Below are positions 44,596-53,615 of a stretch of 64,000 nt of DNA, piece after piece. Every line of letters starts with the position of its first letter. Positions within the stretch are counted from its first letter, which is position 1. Source of the stretch: Pseudogracilibacillus auburnensis (GTDB lineage: Bacteria > Bacillota > Bacilli > Bacillales > Amphibacillaceae); NCBI RefSeq assembly GCF_003201975.1, contig NZ_QJJQ01000008.1, positions 142,897 through 206,896 on the forward strand, in the 5' to 3' direction. Under the pieces are notes generated by a model. It was not told the origin of the DNA. It worked only from the letters and a program-made list of their open reading frames with translations, and did no database searches. The translations under genes were made by a program, and so were the position numbers.

Positions 44596-45813
44596 GTGAA
44601 GCAAAAGTTAGGCTTTACTGGTTGGCTCTATATCATACCAACCTTATTATTGATCGGTATTTTTTCCTTATGGCCTGTCTTTCAGTCCATCACTTATTCC
44701 TTATTCGATTTCAAATTAAATGAACAACAAAAGGCAGGTTTATTTATTAATGAACGGTTTAATACGAGTTTATTTAATGAAACCATTCTTTATACAGAAA
44801 TGTTCTTAGAAGAAGATATGACGAATATTTCAGCAGTAGAAGATCAACAAAAAGTAGAAACCTTTTTGCATGAGATAAATTCGATTGCTACTCCATTTTC
44901 TGAGCTACAAGAAGTCATAAAAATATCGAGTGACGAGCGTGAACAGATTGAATTACTACACCAAAACGGTACTGCTTTAATAGGACATTTAAATAAGACG
45001 TACACTTTAACACACGCTGAAACATTGCCTTTAATAATGGAGGATATTAACAACAGTATTATTCCCGCCAATTTCTCTGGATTAGAAGGGTATGGAAATG
45101 TTTTTTCAGATAAAAGAATTTTCATTTCATTTATCAACACGCTCATTTTTACCGTTGTATCTGTTGGTCTTGAACTACTATTAGGGCTCTTTTTAGCACT
45201 TATCTTAAATAAAGCAATCTTTGGGCAAGGATTTGTGCGAACGACATCATTAATTCCTTGGGCGATTCCTACTGCAGTTGCAGCCTTAATGTGGGGCTAT
45301 TTATATGATGGTTCAAGTGGCATTGTTGCCCATTTCTTTGAAGCACTCGGTCTTGTTGAACAATCCCAAAACTTGTTATTATCCGCTTCTGGTGCAATGG
45401 TTTCAACTATTTTAGCAGACGTCTGGAAAACAACGCCATATATGGCATTACTATTGCTGGCTGGATTACAAAATATTCCTGCATCATTATATGAAGCCGC
45501 AAGTATTGACGGGGCCTCTAAGGTTAAAAGCTTTTTTACTATTACATTGCCTTTATTAAAAACATCTATTCTGGTTGCCTTATTATTCCGTACATTGGAT
45601 GCATTTCGAGTCTTTGATTTAATTTATGTTCTTACCGGTGGTGGACCAGGTGGAGCAACAGAAACGATGTCCATCTATGCATATAAGTTAATGTTTGGGC
45701 AAACAGACTTTGGCTACGGTTCTGTTGTTGTCATGGTAATGTTCGTATGTGTCGCAATCATTGCGATTATTTTTGTTCGTTTGCTTGGTACAAATTTATT
45801 AGACCGTAATTAA
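44596..45813 (+). CDS. Sugar ABC transporter permease, MalF type, with large extracytoplasmic insertion
   Basis: A 405-residue permease. TM1 is YIIPTLLLIGIFSLWPVFQS. A hydrophilic, mostly helical segment of about 130 residues (roughly 38-172, including FLEEDMTNISAVEDQQKVET in parts) follows before the next membrane helix, ISFINTLIFTVVSVGLE; most Bacillus MalF-like permeases of about 290-300 residues lack it. The EAA coupling loop is EAASIDGASKVKSFFTITLP. The start is GTG 44596 with GAGGTG upstream. It forms the channel with the next gene; no dedicated ATPase gene is in the cluster, so a shared MsmX-like ATPase probably energises it. Confidence 0.9.
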   Translation: MKQKLGFTGWLYIIPTLLLIGIFSLWPVFQSITYSLFDFKLNEQQKAGLFINERFNTSLFNETILYTEMFLEEDMTNISAVEDQQKVETFLHEINSIATPFSELQEVIKISSDEREQIELLHQNGTALIGHLNKTYTLTHAETLPLIMEDINNSIIPANFSGLEGYGNVFSDKRIFISFINTLIFTVVSVGLELLLGLFLALILNKAIFGQGFVRTTSLIPWAIPTAVAALMWGYLYDGSSGIVAHFFEALGLVEQSQNLLLSASGAMVSTILADVWKTTPYMALLLLAGLQNIPASLYEAASIDGASKVKSFFTITLPLLKTSILVALLFRTLDAFRVFDLIYVLTGGGPGGATETMSIYAYKLMFGQTDFGYGSVVVMVMFVCVAIIAIIFVRLLGTNLLDRN

Positions 45814-45825
45814 GGAGGGATAAAC

Positions 45826-46659
45826 ATGCGTTCAACGAGTAAAGTAAAACTAATCCCACTTGGTATCATTATTTTTCTTTTTTTATTTGCCATGCTATTT
45901 CCGTTTTTATGGATTTTTATTACATCGTTTAAAACGAGTGGCGAGATTTTTGGGGCAGGTGCATTTAGGGTCATTCCTGAAAATCCAACAATAGGAAATT
46001 ATACTACTGTATTATTTGAAAAAGGAATATTACGTGCCATTTTTAATAGTTTTATCGTCGCAACGGTTACAACCATTTATGTGATCATTGTTGCAACTTT
46101 TTGCTCTTATGCCATTTCCCGTTTTCATTTCCGAGGGAAAGCTGTATTATTGGGTCTTGTTCTTGCTGTATCGATGTTCCCACAAATGATTATTACAGGT
46201 CCTATTTACAATATGTTTTATAAACTAGACTGGTTGAATAGTTATTTTGTCGTTTTACCTTATTCCACTATTACATTACCAATGGCTGTTTGGATTCTTG
46301 TTACACATTTTAATCAAATTCCGCTTGCCCTTGAAGAGTCGGCGACCATTGATGGTGCATCACGGATACAAACATTAACCAAAATTGTCTTTCCGTTGGC
46401 AGCACCAGGTGTATTTACAACAGCAATTATTACATTTATTGCCGCTTGGAACGAATTTTTATTAACCATTACCTTAAATTCTAACTCAACATATCATACG
46501 GTTCCTGTTGCAATTTCATTTTTACGCACACAATTTTCAATTCTCTGGGGGGAGGTTGCTGCAGCAACGACCATTGTAACGATCCCAACACTAATTATTG
46601 TACTAATTTTCCAGAAGCAAATTGTTTCTGGCTTAACATCGGGAGGGGTTAAAGAATAA
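45826..46659 (+). CDS. Sugar ABC transporter permease, MalG type
   Basis: A 277-residue permease with about six helices, starting MRSTSKVKLIPLGIIIFLFL. The EAA coupling loop is EESATIDGASRIQTLTKIVF, in the usual place before the last two helices. GGAGGG is 6-7 nt before the ATG, 12 bp after the MalF-type stop. No ATP-binding subunit follows; instead repeat B2 and the phosphorylase gene. Confidence 0.92.
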   Translation: MRSTSKVKLIPLGIIIFLFLFAMLFPFLWIFITSFKTSGEIFGAGAFRVIPENPTIGNYTTVLFEKGILRAIFNSFIVATVTTIYVIIVATFCSYAISRFHFRGKAVLLGLVLAVSMFPQMIITGPIYNMFYKLDWLNSYFVVLPYSTITLPMAVWILVTHFNQIPLALEESATIDGASRIQTLTKIVFPLAAPGVFTTAIITFIAAWNEFLLTITLNSNSTYHTVPVAISFLRTQFSILWGEVAAATTIVTIPTLIIVLIFQKQIVSGLTSGGVKE

Positions 46660-46685
46660 ATTTTTTTTGGCCTTCTTTCAGTGCG

Positions 46686-46931
46686 TGTTCAAAAAGGAAG
46701 ATAAAAAAGACCGGTCGACGTTGCGACAATGGTTTCAGTGGGGCGAGCGTTAGTACAAATGCTCCTCGTCGGGACGAGTAAGCGCAAAATCCCTTCATGG
46801 GAGGAGCATTTAGCGCAGTCCCAGTCCTAAGACGTCACGCTTTTAGCCAATGACCAATAAGAAAAGAATTTTTTACTTTCTTAACTGTCAAGGCAATGCG
46901 AAGTGTCATTTTTTACCGGATGTTTTGAACA
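46686..46931. repeat. Intergenic repeat family B, copy 2
   Basis: A 246-bp element with TGTTCAAAA and TTTTGAACA ends, inverted relative to copy 1 at 8894-9140. Both ends and the TTTAGCCA...AGTAAGAAA-type inner arm align with copy 1; the GC-rich centre is diverged. It separates the permease gene from the phosphorylase gene without an obvious terminator. Confidence 0.72.
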
Positions 46932-46966
46932 CCCCCTTGAACAACATTCATAAGGAGTAAATATTT

Positions 46967-49249
46967 ATGTCATGGACTATACAATCATATTCAACTGATG
47001 TTGAAAAGCTATTATTGGAAGAAAGTTTGTTTTTTACTGGAAATGGATATATCGGCGTTCGCGGAAATTTAGAAGAAAACAACTTACACCCCCCTAATAC
47101 AATACGTGGTGCTTATGTGAACGGATTTTATGATGACGTTCCAATTTCTTATGGAGAAAAAATGTATGCATTCCCTGAAACACAACAAAAGTCCCTTAAT
47201 ATTACCGATACACAGACAATGGAAATTTGGTTGGGAGAAGGAGAATGGCGGGAAAAGTTTTCTTTACAAGAAGGTAAAGTCATCTCCTATGTACGATCAT
47301 TATATGTTGATAAAGGTTATACTGAACGCAATATTCAATGGCAATCACTTTCTGGCCATGAAATAATCATCAATATAAAACGATTAGCGTCGTTTACAAC
47401 GAAAAATTTATTTGTCCAATGCATGACTCTTAAGCCAATTAGTGGAGATATCCCCATTCAAGTAGTAAGCAAATTGGATGGAAATGTTCATAACTTTATC
47501 GATCCAACTGATCCTAGAGTTGGCCATGATGGCGAAAAACGATTAGCAATAACACGAATGGAGCATGTAGATGACGCAAATTATATCGAATTACAAACAT
47601 CTAAGTCAAACTTATCGGTTGCTACATTAACTGACTTATCCGTTGACAATTCGGACGTTTCATATGAATATTCCAAGGATGATACATCATTCACAACAAC
47701 GGCTACCTTCTTATTAACAGAAACGACAAAAATTGAAAAACGAACATTTTTTGCTGATTCTATTCGTTACGATCATCTTGCCAACACGTTAGTAAATCTA
47801 AAAAGCGAACTAGCATCTACTTCTTTTGAAAAAATAAAAAATGAACAACAAACGTATTTGCTAGATTTCTGGAGTCGTGCGGACATTTGTATAAAAGGAG
47901 ATCGAAAGCTACAAAAAGCAATACGGTTTAATTTATTTCATATTTTACAATCAACCGGACAAGATGGGATATCAAATATTGCTGCAAAAGGATTATCTGG
48001 TGAAGGATATGAAGGTCATTATTTTTGGGATACCGAAATTTATTTACTACCAATTTTTATTATGACGGATCCAGATGTTGCAAAAAAACTATTATTGTAT
48101 CGATATTCCATTCTTTCGCACGCGAAAGAGCGAGCAATCGAAATGGGACATAAACAGGGAGCCCTATTTCCTTGGCGAACTATTTCCGGTACTGAATGTT
48201 CCTCTTTCTTTCCAGCAGGAACAGCTCAATATCACATTAGTGCAGACATTGCCCATAGCTATATTCAATATTATTTGGCGACAAATGATCTCAAGTTTAT
48301 GAAGCGTGCTGGGGCAGAAGTATTAATTGAAACAGCCCGTCTATGGATCGACGCTGGACATTACTATGACAACTCCTTTCGTATTGATGCGGTCACTGGA
48401 CCTGATGAATACACTTGTATCGTCAACAATAACTATTATACAAATGTAATGGCAAAGCAAAATTTACAATGGGCAGTAAAGGTTTGCCACCTGTTACAGA
48501 AGTCTGATGAAACCTTTTGGGAAGCTTTTAAAGAAAGGCTGACGATTACGGAGAAAGAACTTATTTCTTTTAAATGTGCAGCGGAAAGTATGTATTTGCC
48601 TATTGATAAAGACTTATACATCAATCCACAAGATGATACTTTTTTACAAAAGAAAAAGTGGGATTTTACCAATGTACCAAAGGAACATTATCCACTTCTT
48701 TTACATTACCATCCATTAACTATTTATCGTTACCAAGTATGCAAGCAGGCAGATACGGTACTTGCACACTTATTAATAGAGGAAGAACAATCTGAAAAAG
48801 TGATGAAGAACTCATTTCATTACTATGAAAAGATAACATCACATGATTCTTCATTATCTTCTTGTGTTTTTAGCATGATGGCCGCCCGAATTGGTTGTTT
48901 AGAGAAAGCATACAATTATTTTATTCAGTCAGCAAGTCTTGATTTAGATAATACGCAAGGCAATACGAAAGATGGCCTCCATATGGCAAATATGGGTGGA
49001 ACATGGATGGGCATTGTCGTTGGATTTGCGGGGATGCGATTGAAAGAATCCGGACTTCATTTTCGACCACAGCTTCCTAAACAATGGGAGGAATATTCAT
49101 TTCATTTACAATATCAAAACCGGATACTTCGATTTACCGTATCAAAAGCCGATTTTCATATCGAATTATTAAAAGGATCCCCCCTATCCATTTATGTTTG
49201 GGGTAAAGAAGTAATCGTAAATAAATACAATGCAATTTCTATGTCATAA
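46967..49249 (+). CDS. Glycoside hydrolase family 65 disaccharide phosphorylase
   Basis: A 760-residue inverting phosphorylase that splits an alpha-glucoside with phosphate to beta-glucose 1-phosphate plus the other sugar. The N-terminal beta-sandwich starts FTGNGYIGVRGNLEE. The (alpha/alpha)6 barrel has GHYFWDTEIYLLP and the general acid Glu481 in VTGPDEYTC. Near the C-terminus TKDGLHMANMGGTWM gives the phosphate-binding region. Family members act on maltose, trehalose, kojibiose, nigerose or glucosyl-glycerol; which one applies here is not evident. A ribosome site (AAGGAG) is 8 nt before the ATG. pgmB follows 16 bp later and uses the beta-glucose 1-phosphate product. Confidence 0.93.
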   Translation: MSWTIQSYSTDVEKLLLEESLFFTGNGYIGVRGNLEENNLHPPNTIRGAYVNGFYDDVPISYGEKMYAFPETQQKSLNITDTQTMEIWLGEGEWREKFSLQEGKVISYVRSLYVDKGYTERNIQWQSLSGHEIIINIKRLASFTTKNLFVQCMTLKPISGDIPIQVVSKLDGNVHNFIDPTDPRVGHDGEKRLAITRMEHVDDANYIELQTSKSNLSVATLTDLSVDNSDVSYEYSKDDTSFTTTATFLLTETTKIEKRTFFADSIRYDHLANTLVNLKSELASTSFEKIKNEQQTYLLDFWSRADICIKGDRKLQKAIRFNLFHILQSTGQDGISNIAAKGLSGEGYEGHYFWDTEIYLLPIFIMTDPDVAKKLLLYRYSILSHAKERAIEMGHKQGALFPWRTISGTECSSFFPAGTAQYHISADIAHSYIQYYLATNDLKFMKRAGAEVLIETARLWIDAGHYYDNSFRIDAVTGPDEYTCIVNNNYYTNVMAKQNLQWAVKVCHLLQKSDETFWEAFKERLTITEKELISFKCAAESMYLPIDKDLYINPQDDTFLQKKKWDFTNVPKEHYPLLLHYHPLTIYRYQVCKQADTVLAHLLIEEEQSEKVMKNSFHYYEKITSHDSSLSSCVFSMMAARIGCLEKAYNYFIQSASLDLDNTQGNTKDGLHMANMGGTWMGIVVGFAGMRLKESGLHFRPQLPKQWEEYSFHLQYQNRILRFTVSKADFHIELLKGSPLSIYVWGKEVIVNKYNAISMS

Positions 49250-49265
49250 AGAAGGAGGTACTGAA

Positions 49266-49952
49266 ATGATAAAGGCTTTTATTTTCGATTTAGATGGTGT
49301 CATTACCGATACGGCACATTTGCATTTTAAAGCTTGGAAATGGTTAGCATCTGAGAAATTTGGAATAGTCATAGATGAAAACATGCATGAACAATTAAAG
49401 GGTTTGAGTAGAATGGATTCATTAGAAAAAATTCTCGCTATCCATCATTTGAATCAGAAATATACAGTAAAAGAAAAAGTCGAGTTAACGACGACAAAAA
49501 ATCTGTATTATCGAAAACTAATATCTGACATAACTCCGCGGGATATTCTCCCAGGAATAGTAGAGTTACTGGAAGAAATAAAAGGCTCAAGCTACAAATT
49601 AGCATTAGCATCTGCCAGTAAAAATGCGATTGCCATCCTCAAATCACTTGATTTATTCCAATCATTTGATTTTATTGCAGATGCTGCAATCGTAAAAAAA
49701 GGAAAGCCTGCGCCTGATATCTATTTATTAGCTGCAAAGGGACTCTCAGTAGCTCCAGAAAATTGTATCGGCATCGAGGATGCTGTTAGTGGAATTCAGT
49801 CCATTAAACATGCACATATGTTTGCGGTCGGTGTTGGAGACAAACGGCTTCTACATGAGGCGGATTATGTCGTTTCAAAGACAGAAGCATTAACATTACC
49901 GAACATGATGCAGGCATGGAACAATAGTCTAGTAAAGAAAAAAACAGATTAA
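49266..49952 (+). CDS. pgmB: Beta-phosphoglucomutase
   Basis: HAD-family enzyme converting beta-glucose 1-phosphate, the product of the GH65 phosphorylase, to glucose 6-phosphate. The 228-residue protein has the nucleophile motif FDLDGVITDTA (Asp8, Asp10), the cap-domain GLSRMDSL arginine, ASASKNA, KKGKPAPDIYL with the motif III lysine, and GIEDAVSGI. GGAGGT lies 7 nt before the ATG at 49266; a longer in-frame version overlaps the phosphorylase stop. The last 160 bp are duplicated, in decayed form, at 51013-51173. Confidence 0.95.
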   Translation: MIKAFIFDLDGVITDTAHLHFKAWKWLASEKFGIVIDENMHEQLKGLSRMDSLEKILAIHHLNQKYTVKEKVELTTTKNLYYRKLISDITPRDILPGIVELLEEIKGSSYKLALASASKNAIAILKSLDLFQSFDFIADAAIVKKGKPAPDIYLLAAKGLSVAPENCIGIEDAVSGIQSIKHAHMFAVGVGDKRLLHEADYVVSKTEALTLPNMMQAWNNSLVKKKTD

Positions 49953-50184
49953 CTAACCTGTGCGAAACTACTAATTTTCACTTTAAAGAAAGCATAAAAA
50001 AAGCCAGTGATCAGCCGGCTCATACAATCATGGGTTGGGATTGATCTATTCCAAGACTTGGTTAGATAGTTTATGTATATGTCCATTTGCGGTAAAGGTA
50101 GCGATGTTTTCCCCAAGTGACTAGCACATTTTCTATTAAAATCGAGACACTCACTCATTTTTACTAGAAAATAGACGATCAAAC

Positions 50185-50213
50185 AACCTATAAACAACTC
50201 CCCACATATAGTA
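50185..50213 (+). promoter_or_regulatory. Sigma-K-type promoter of the first coat gene
   Basis: AACC (50185-50188), 16 nt, CATATAGTA (50205-50213) fits the sigma-K pattern mACm-N16-CATAnnnTA exactly. It lies about 40 nt before the GTG start, as expected for a late mother-cell coat gene. Confidence 0.65.
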
Positions 50214-50251
50214 TTACTGTAATTAAAAAATAATAGAGGAGTTGTATTATA

Positions 50252-50920
50252 GTGAGTTGTAGAAGTGGAAGTTGTAGTACTAGGGGTAGTTTTCACGATG
50301 ATGTACGGGGTGATTTTGAAGAAGAACAATGTGTTAAGGATGTAGTAAGGCGTATTATTCGAGCACAACGGAGAGCGGTTGAAGCTGAAGAAGATACTTG
50401 CTTTACGAGCTGTGATGAATCGATTGGTGAATTAATCTCGCCTTTTGAAGAAAATCGCAGGCGTCTTAGACACAATACGATTCCATTCATCTTATTTTGT
50501 AGAGAAGGTTGTAAACCATTCATCGGAAGTGGTGTAAGAAGGGAGCGCCGTAGACGAGGAGAACGACATGCTTTTGTATGTGAAGAGTCACCTATTTTCC
50601 GGGCGAAAAGCTTCGTAAAAGGCGAAGAAGACTGTGTTAGACTGGAGTTGTTACGTCCAGTTAGACATCATCATGGGCATCGTGAACATGAAGAACGTGG
50701 GGAACATCATGATAGAAAACACGGTGAACACCATCACGAACACGATAAGCATTGTCACCGTAAAACAGTTTGTGACTTCTTCCCTGATAGAGAAATTCGC
50801 GATTTTCGCGCTACGGGTATCTGTATAACTGTGGACTTAGATTGTTTCTGTGCTATTACTTGTCTTGACCCAATTACCCCTTTACGTGCTAGGCGTTTTG
50901 ATGAAGACGACGATTGTTAA
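50252..50920 (+). CDS. CotY/CotZ-like cysteine-rich spore coat protein with His-rich insertion (copy 1)
   Basis: A 222-residue spore outer coat or crust protein. The cysteine-rich CotY/CotZ-type core has CVKDVVRRIIRAQ, EEDTCFTSCDESIGEL, NTIPFILFCREGCKPFIG and the C-terminal CDFFPDREIRDFRATGICI and DLDCFCAITCLDPI blocks. Between the halves (about 138-170) lies a low-complexity His/Glu/Arg segment (HHHGHREHEERGEHH and further) not usual in the family and likely to bind metal. The start is GTG 50252 with GAGGAG 10 nt upstream. Disulfide-linked assembly on the spore surface is the known role of the family. Confidence 0.87.
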   Translation: MSCRSGSCSTRGSFHDDVRGDFEEEQCVKDVVRRIIRAQRRAVEAEEDTCFTSCDESIGELISPFEENRRRLRHNTIPFILFCREGCKPFIGSGVRRERRRRGERHAFVCEESPIFRAKSFVKGEEDCVRLELLRPVRHHHGHREHEERGEHHDRKHGEHHHEHDKHCHRKTVCDFFPDREIRDFRATGICITVDLDCFCAITCLDPITPLRARRFDEDDDC

Positions 50921-50930
50921 GGAAACTTTT

Positions 50931-50959
50931 GACTGCATATTAACATGCAGTCTTTTTTT
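50931..50959 (+). terminator. Terminator of the first coat gene
   Basis: GACTGCAT pairs with ATGCAGTC, 6-nt loop, followed by seven T residues. In the duplicated copy the hairpin position is occupied by repeat C2. Confidence 0.9.
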
Positions 50960-51012
50960 CCGTTAACTTAGAGCTATTTACAGGTGTTTATTTTGAGCAT
51001 AATGCACCTCAT

Positions 51013-51173
51013 GAATTCAGTCCATTAAATGTGCACATATTTTTGCAGTCGCGTGTTGAGGACAAACAGCTTCTACATGGTGCGAATTATGTCGTTTCAA
51101 AGACAGTAGATTTAATATGATCGAACATGATGCAGGCATGGAACAATAGTCTAGTAAAGAAAAAACAGATTAA
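51013..51173 (+). pseudogene. Duplicated, decayed 3' fragment of pgmB
   Basis: Copy of the last 160 bp of pgmB (49792-49952) left by the tandem duplication. The alignment starts at GAATTCAGTCCATTAAA and ends at ACAGATTAA. It has no start, and indels (for example around the segment encoding VGVGDKRLL) break the frame. It marks the left breakpoint of the duplication. Confidence 0.88.
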
Positions 51174-51405
51174 CTAACCTGTGCGAAACTACTATTTTCA
51201 CTTTAAAGAAAGCATGAAAAAAAGCCAGTGATCAGCTGGCTTAGAAACATGGGTTGGGATTAATCTACTCTAAGTCTTGGTTTAGATAGTATATGTATAT
51301 GTCTAAATAAATAGGAAGGTAGCGATGTTTTCCCCAAGTGACTAGCACATTTTCTATTAAAATCAAGACACTCACTCATTTTTACTAGAAAATAGACGAT
51401 CAAAC

Positions 51406-51435
51406 AACCTATAAACAACTTCCCACCATATAGTG
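51406..51435 (+). promoter_or_regulatory. Weakened sigma-K-type promoter of the second coat gene
   Basis: AACC (51406-51409), 17 nt, CATATAGTG (51427-51435). Relative to the first copy the spacer is 1 nt longer and the last -10 base is G, so expression may be lower. Confidence 0.55.
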
Positions 51436-51471
51436 TAGTGTAATTAAAAAGTTAAAGGAGCTGTTTTTATC

Positions 51472-52143
51472 GTGCATTGCAGAAGTGGAAGTTGTAATAG
51501 AGGAAGTGGCGGTTGTAGTGGGGGTTGTAGTGGAGGAAGTTTTGAAGAGGAACATTGCGTAAAAGATGTAGTAAGGCGTATTATTCGTGCACAACGGAGA
51601 GCGGTTGAAGCTGAAGAAGATACTTGCTTTACGAGCTGTGATGAATCGATTGGTGAATTAATCTCGCCTTTTGAAGAAAATCGCAGACGGCTTAGACACA
51701 ATACGATTCCATTCATCTTATTTTGTAGAGAAGGTTGTAAACCATTCATCGGAAGTGGTGTGAGAAGGGAACGCCATAGACGAGGAGAACGACATGCCTT
51801 TGTTTGTGAAGAGTCACCTATTTTCCGAGCGAAAAACTTCGTAAAAGGCGAAGAGGACTGTGTTAGACTGGAGCTATTACGTCCAGTTAGACATCATCAT
51901 GGGCATCGTGAACACGAAGAACGTGGGGAACATCATGATAGAAAACACGGTGAACACCATCACGAACATCATGAAAAATGTGATCGTAAAACAGTTTGTG
52001 ACTTCTTCCCTGATAGAGAAATTCGCGATTTTCGCGCTACGGGTATCTGTATAACTGTGGACTTAGATTGTTTCTGTGCTATTACTTGTCTTGACCCAAT
52101 TACCCCTTTACGTGCTAGACGTTTTGATGAAGACGATTGTTAA
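51472..52143 (+). CDS. CotY/CotZ-like cysteine-rich spore coat protein with His-rich insertion (copy 2)
   Basis: A 223-residue near-duplicate of the preceding coat protein. The first 25 residues differ: here a Gly/Cys-rich repeat (GSGGCSGGCSGGSFEEE) replaces RGSFHDDVRGDFEEE. The remainder differs at a handful of positions, including the end of the His-rich segment (HHEHHEKCDRK against HHEHDKHCHRK). All cysteines of the core are kept. The start is GTG 51472, with AAAGGAG 11 nt upstream. It arose by the tandem duplication; downstream its terminator is replaced by repeat C2. Confidence 0.87.
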   Translation: MHCRSGSCNRGSGGCSGGCSGGSFEEEHCVKDVVRRIIRAQRRAVEAEEDTCFTSCDESIGELISPFEENRRRLRHNTIPFILFCREGCKPFIGSGVRRERHRRGERHAFVCEESPIFRAKNFVKGEEDCVRLELLRPVRHHHGHREHEERGEHHDRKHGEHHHEHHEKCDRKTVCDFFPDREIRDFRATGICITVDLDCFCAITCLDPITPLRARRFDEDDC

Positions 52144-52245
52144 GGAAACTTTTGAGGCTGGAGCATAACTAAAACGACCATATCGAAAGACGAATAATGC
52201 ATTAACTTAGCGTAGGAAATATACGTAGACTCCTGCGGGAGGAAA

Positions 52246-53615
52246 GGGAAGGTACTGAAAAACACCCATATTTAAAAATCCATTAATTTATATGAAGAGA
52301 TAAAGGAGAATTTGGGGTATTTCCCCCCATTTTCTCCATTTAATTTTTATATCGGTTTTTTTAAGGGGATTTTATCCCATTTTTTCATCCATTAGTTTCA
52401 ATATCCTTTTCAGATTGACCGCAAATATTGTCGTTGCACCTTGTACCTGCCAAACAGACCTGCGGCAATAGCTTTCTTATACCCATGTCTTTGTTTTAAT
52501 TCACCATTTTTTGCTTCTATTTTATACCGTTCCTTAGATAATAGTTTAAATTCTTCAGTTTCTTGGAAGGCTTTTTGTTTCTGATGTTCGGTTGATTTTA
52601 TCGATACATACTATGATTTTGTTTTTGCTCCATCTTTGTAACATCCTTTCCTAAATGGGCAAAGCTTGCATTTTTCTACATCAAACATGTACCGGTGACG
52701 AACATTTTTCTTATCAGATTTGGATTTGTCCACCTTCCTATTTGTGGCTAAATGTCCTGCCTTGCACATATATGTTCCAGCATCCTTATTATATACAAAA
52801 CCATCAGCTTCCCTACGTGTCCCATTTGTAACAATTGGATGTAATTTAGAAACCAAATCTATGTCATGGCTTTTTGTGTAGGCAATATTATCTTTGGATG
52901 AATAAGCTGTATCCCCGATAACTGTGTCAACTTTCATTCCAGTTTGCTTACTTTTCTCGACTAATTCCTGTAGATATTTCCATCATTTTTCTCACCTGTA
53001 GTGACAACAGAGGCTGTAATAATACGCTCATCACTCATTGCAATATGTGTTTTATATCCAAAGAAAGAAGAATCTTCTGCCTTGTGTCCAAATCGAGCAT
53101 CCTCATCTATGGAGTAACTCAGTTCTAGTGTGAAATCCTCCACAGCTTCCTTTAATACATTTAGTTTTTTCTTTGACCACAGGAATCGTTGCGTGTTGTG
53201 CTTGGTTTTCCACTACCTCTATGACTTTTTTTTAATAAGCTAGCTTCTCTTCAATATCAGATGATGTTGGCTTTTTGGGGAATTCTTTCTTAAAAGCTGG
53301 ATCAGTTTTGTAAATGGTTTTCCTCACTGCTTTTGAACATACGAATCGGTGATATCGCCTGGCGTCCGTTATCTAGACAATACTTTGATTCCAATTCCTC
53401 ATATACAAATGTAAAGTCAACTAGTTCATTCATCCTTCTCAAAAAGTTATCTTTGGGAACTACTAAATCATAAATTACACTATATGGGCTTAAATTGAAT
53501 TGAGCTTGTCCAGATATCATTGTCATCCACCTCGTATCATTTCATTACAAAAATTATACCAAATATTAAGTAACTTTCGTTCCATGAATGATAAAGAAAA
53601 AGTCAGTATTTCCCC
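52246..53615 (-). mobile_element. IS1182-family-type insertion sequence, defective
   Basis: About 1.37 kb. Ends GGGAAGGTACTGAAAAACAC (left) and, read inward from the right, GGGGAAATACTGACTTTTTC share GGGAA..TACTGA as inverted repeats. The interior is a broken transposase on the minus strand. It is shorter than intact family members (about 1.6-1.8 kb), which fits the internal deletion. It sits inside repeat C2. Confidence 0.8.
52374..53526 (-). pseudogene. Degenerate IS1182-type transposase
   Basis: Pieces in order along the minus strand: the N-terminal DUF772-type region starting MTMISGQAQFNLSPYSVIYD and reaching GRQAISPIRMFK; a gap where about 100-150 codons are lost or scrambled; a DDE-domain piece DARFGHKAEDSSFFGYKTHI; MKVDTVIGDTAYSSKDNI with a catalytic Asp; CPFRKGC; and a C-terminal piece with ERYKIEAKNGELKQRHGYKK holding the last acidic residue. 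At least three frameshifts and one in-frame stop (near 52945-52960) separate them. It cannot be functional. Confidence 0.88.

Larger units (their letters stand above)
49792..52153 (+). repeat. Tandem segmental duplication of about 1.22 kb
   Basis: 49792 to about 50995 (pgmB tail, intergenic region, coat gene, terminator) is repeated at 51013 to 52153 and resumes after the inserted element at about 54009-54045 (TTTCCGTTAACTTAGAGC). The offset is 1221 bp. Coat coding regions are nearly identical; the copied pgmB tail is diverged. In the intergenic part both copies hold a hairpin AGCCAG...CTGGCT followed by T-runs on the minus strand only (about 49998-50018 and 51220-51242). Confidence 0.88.

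Noticed and set aside
49949..50368. Minus-strand frame of 139 codons opposite the coat gene promoter region
   Set aside because: The duplicated copy at 51.2-51.6 kb contains stops in the same frame, and the frame lies antisense to a clearly functional gene start.
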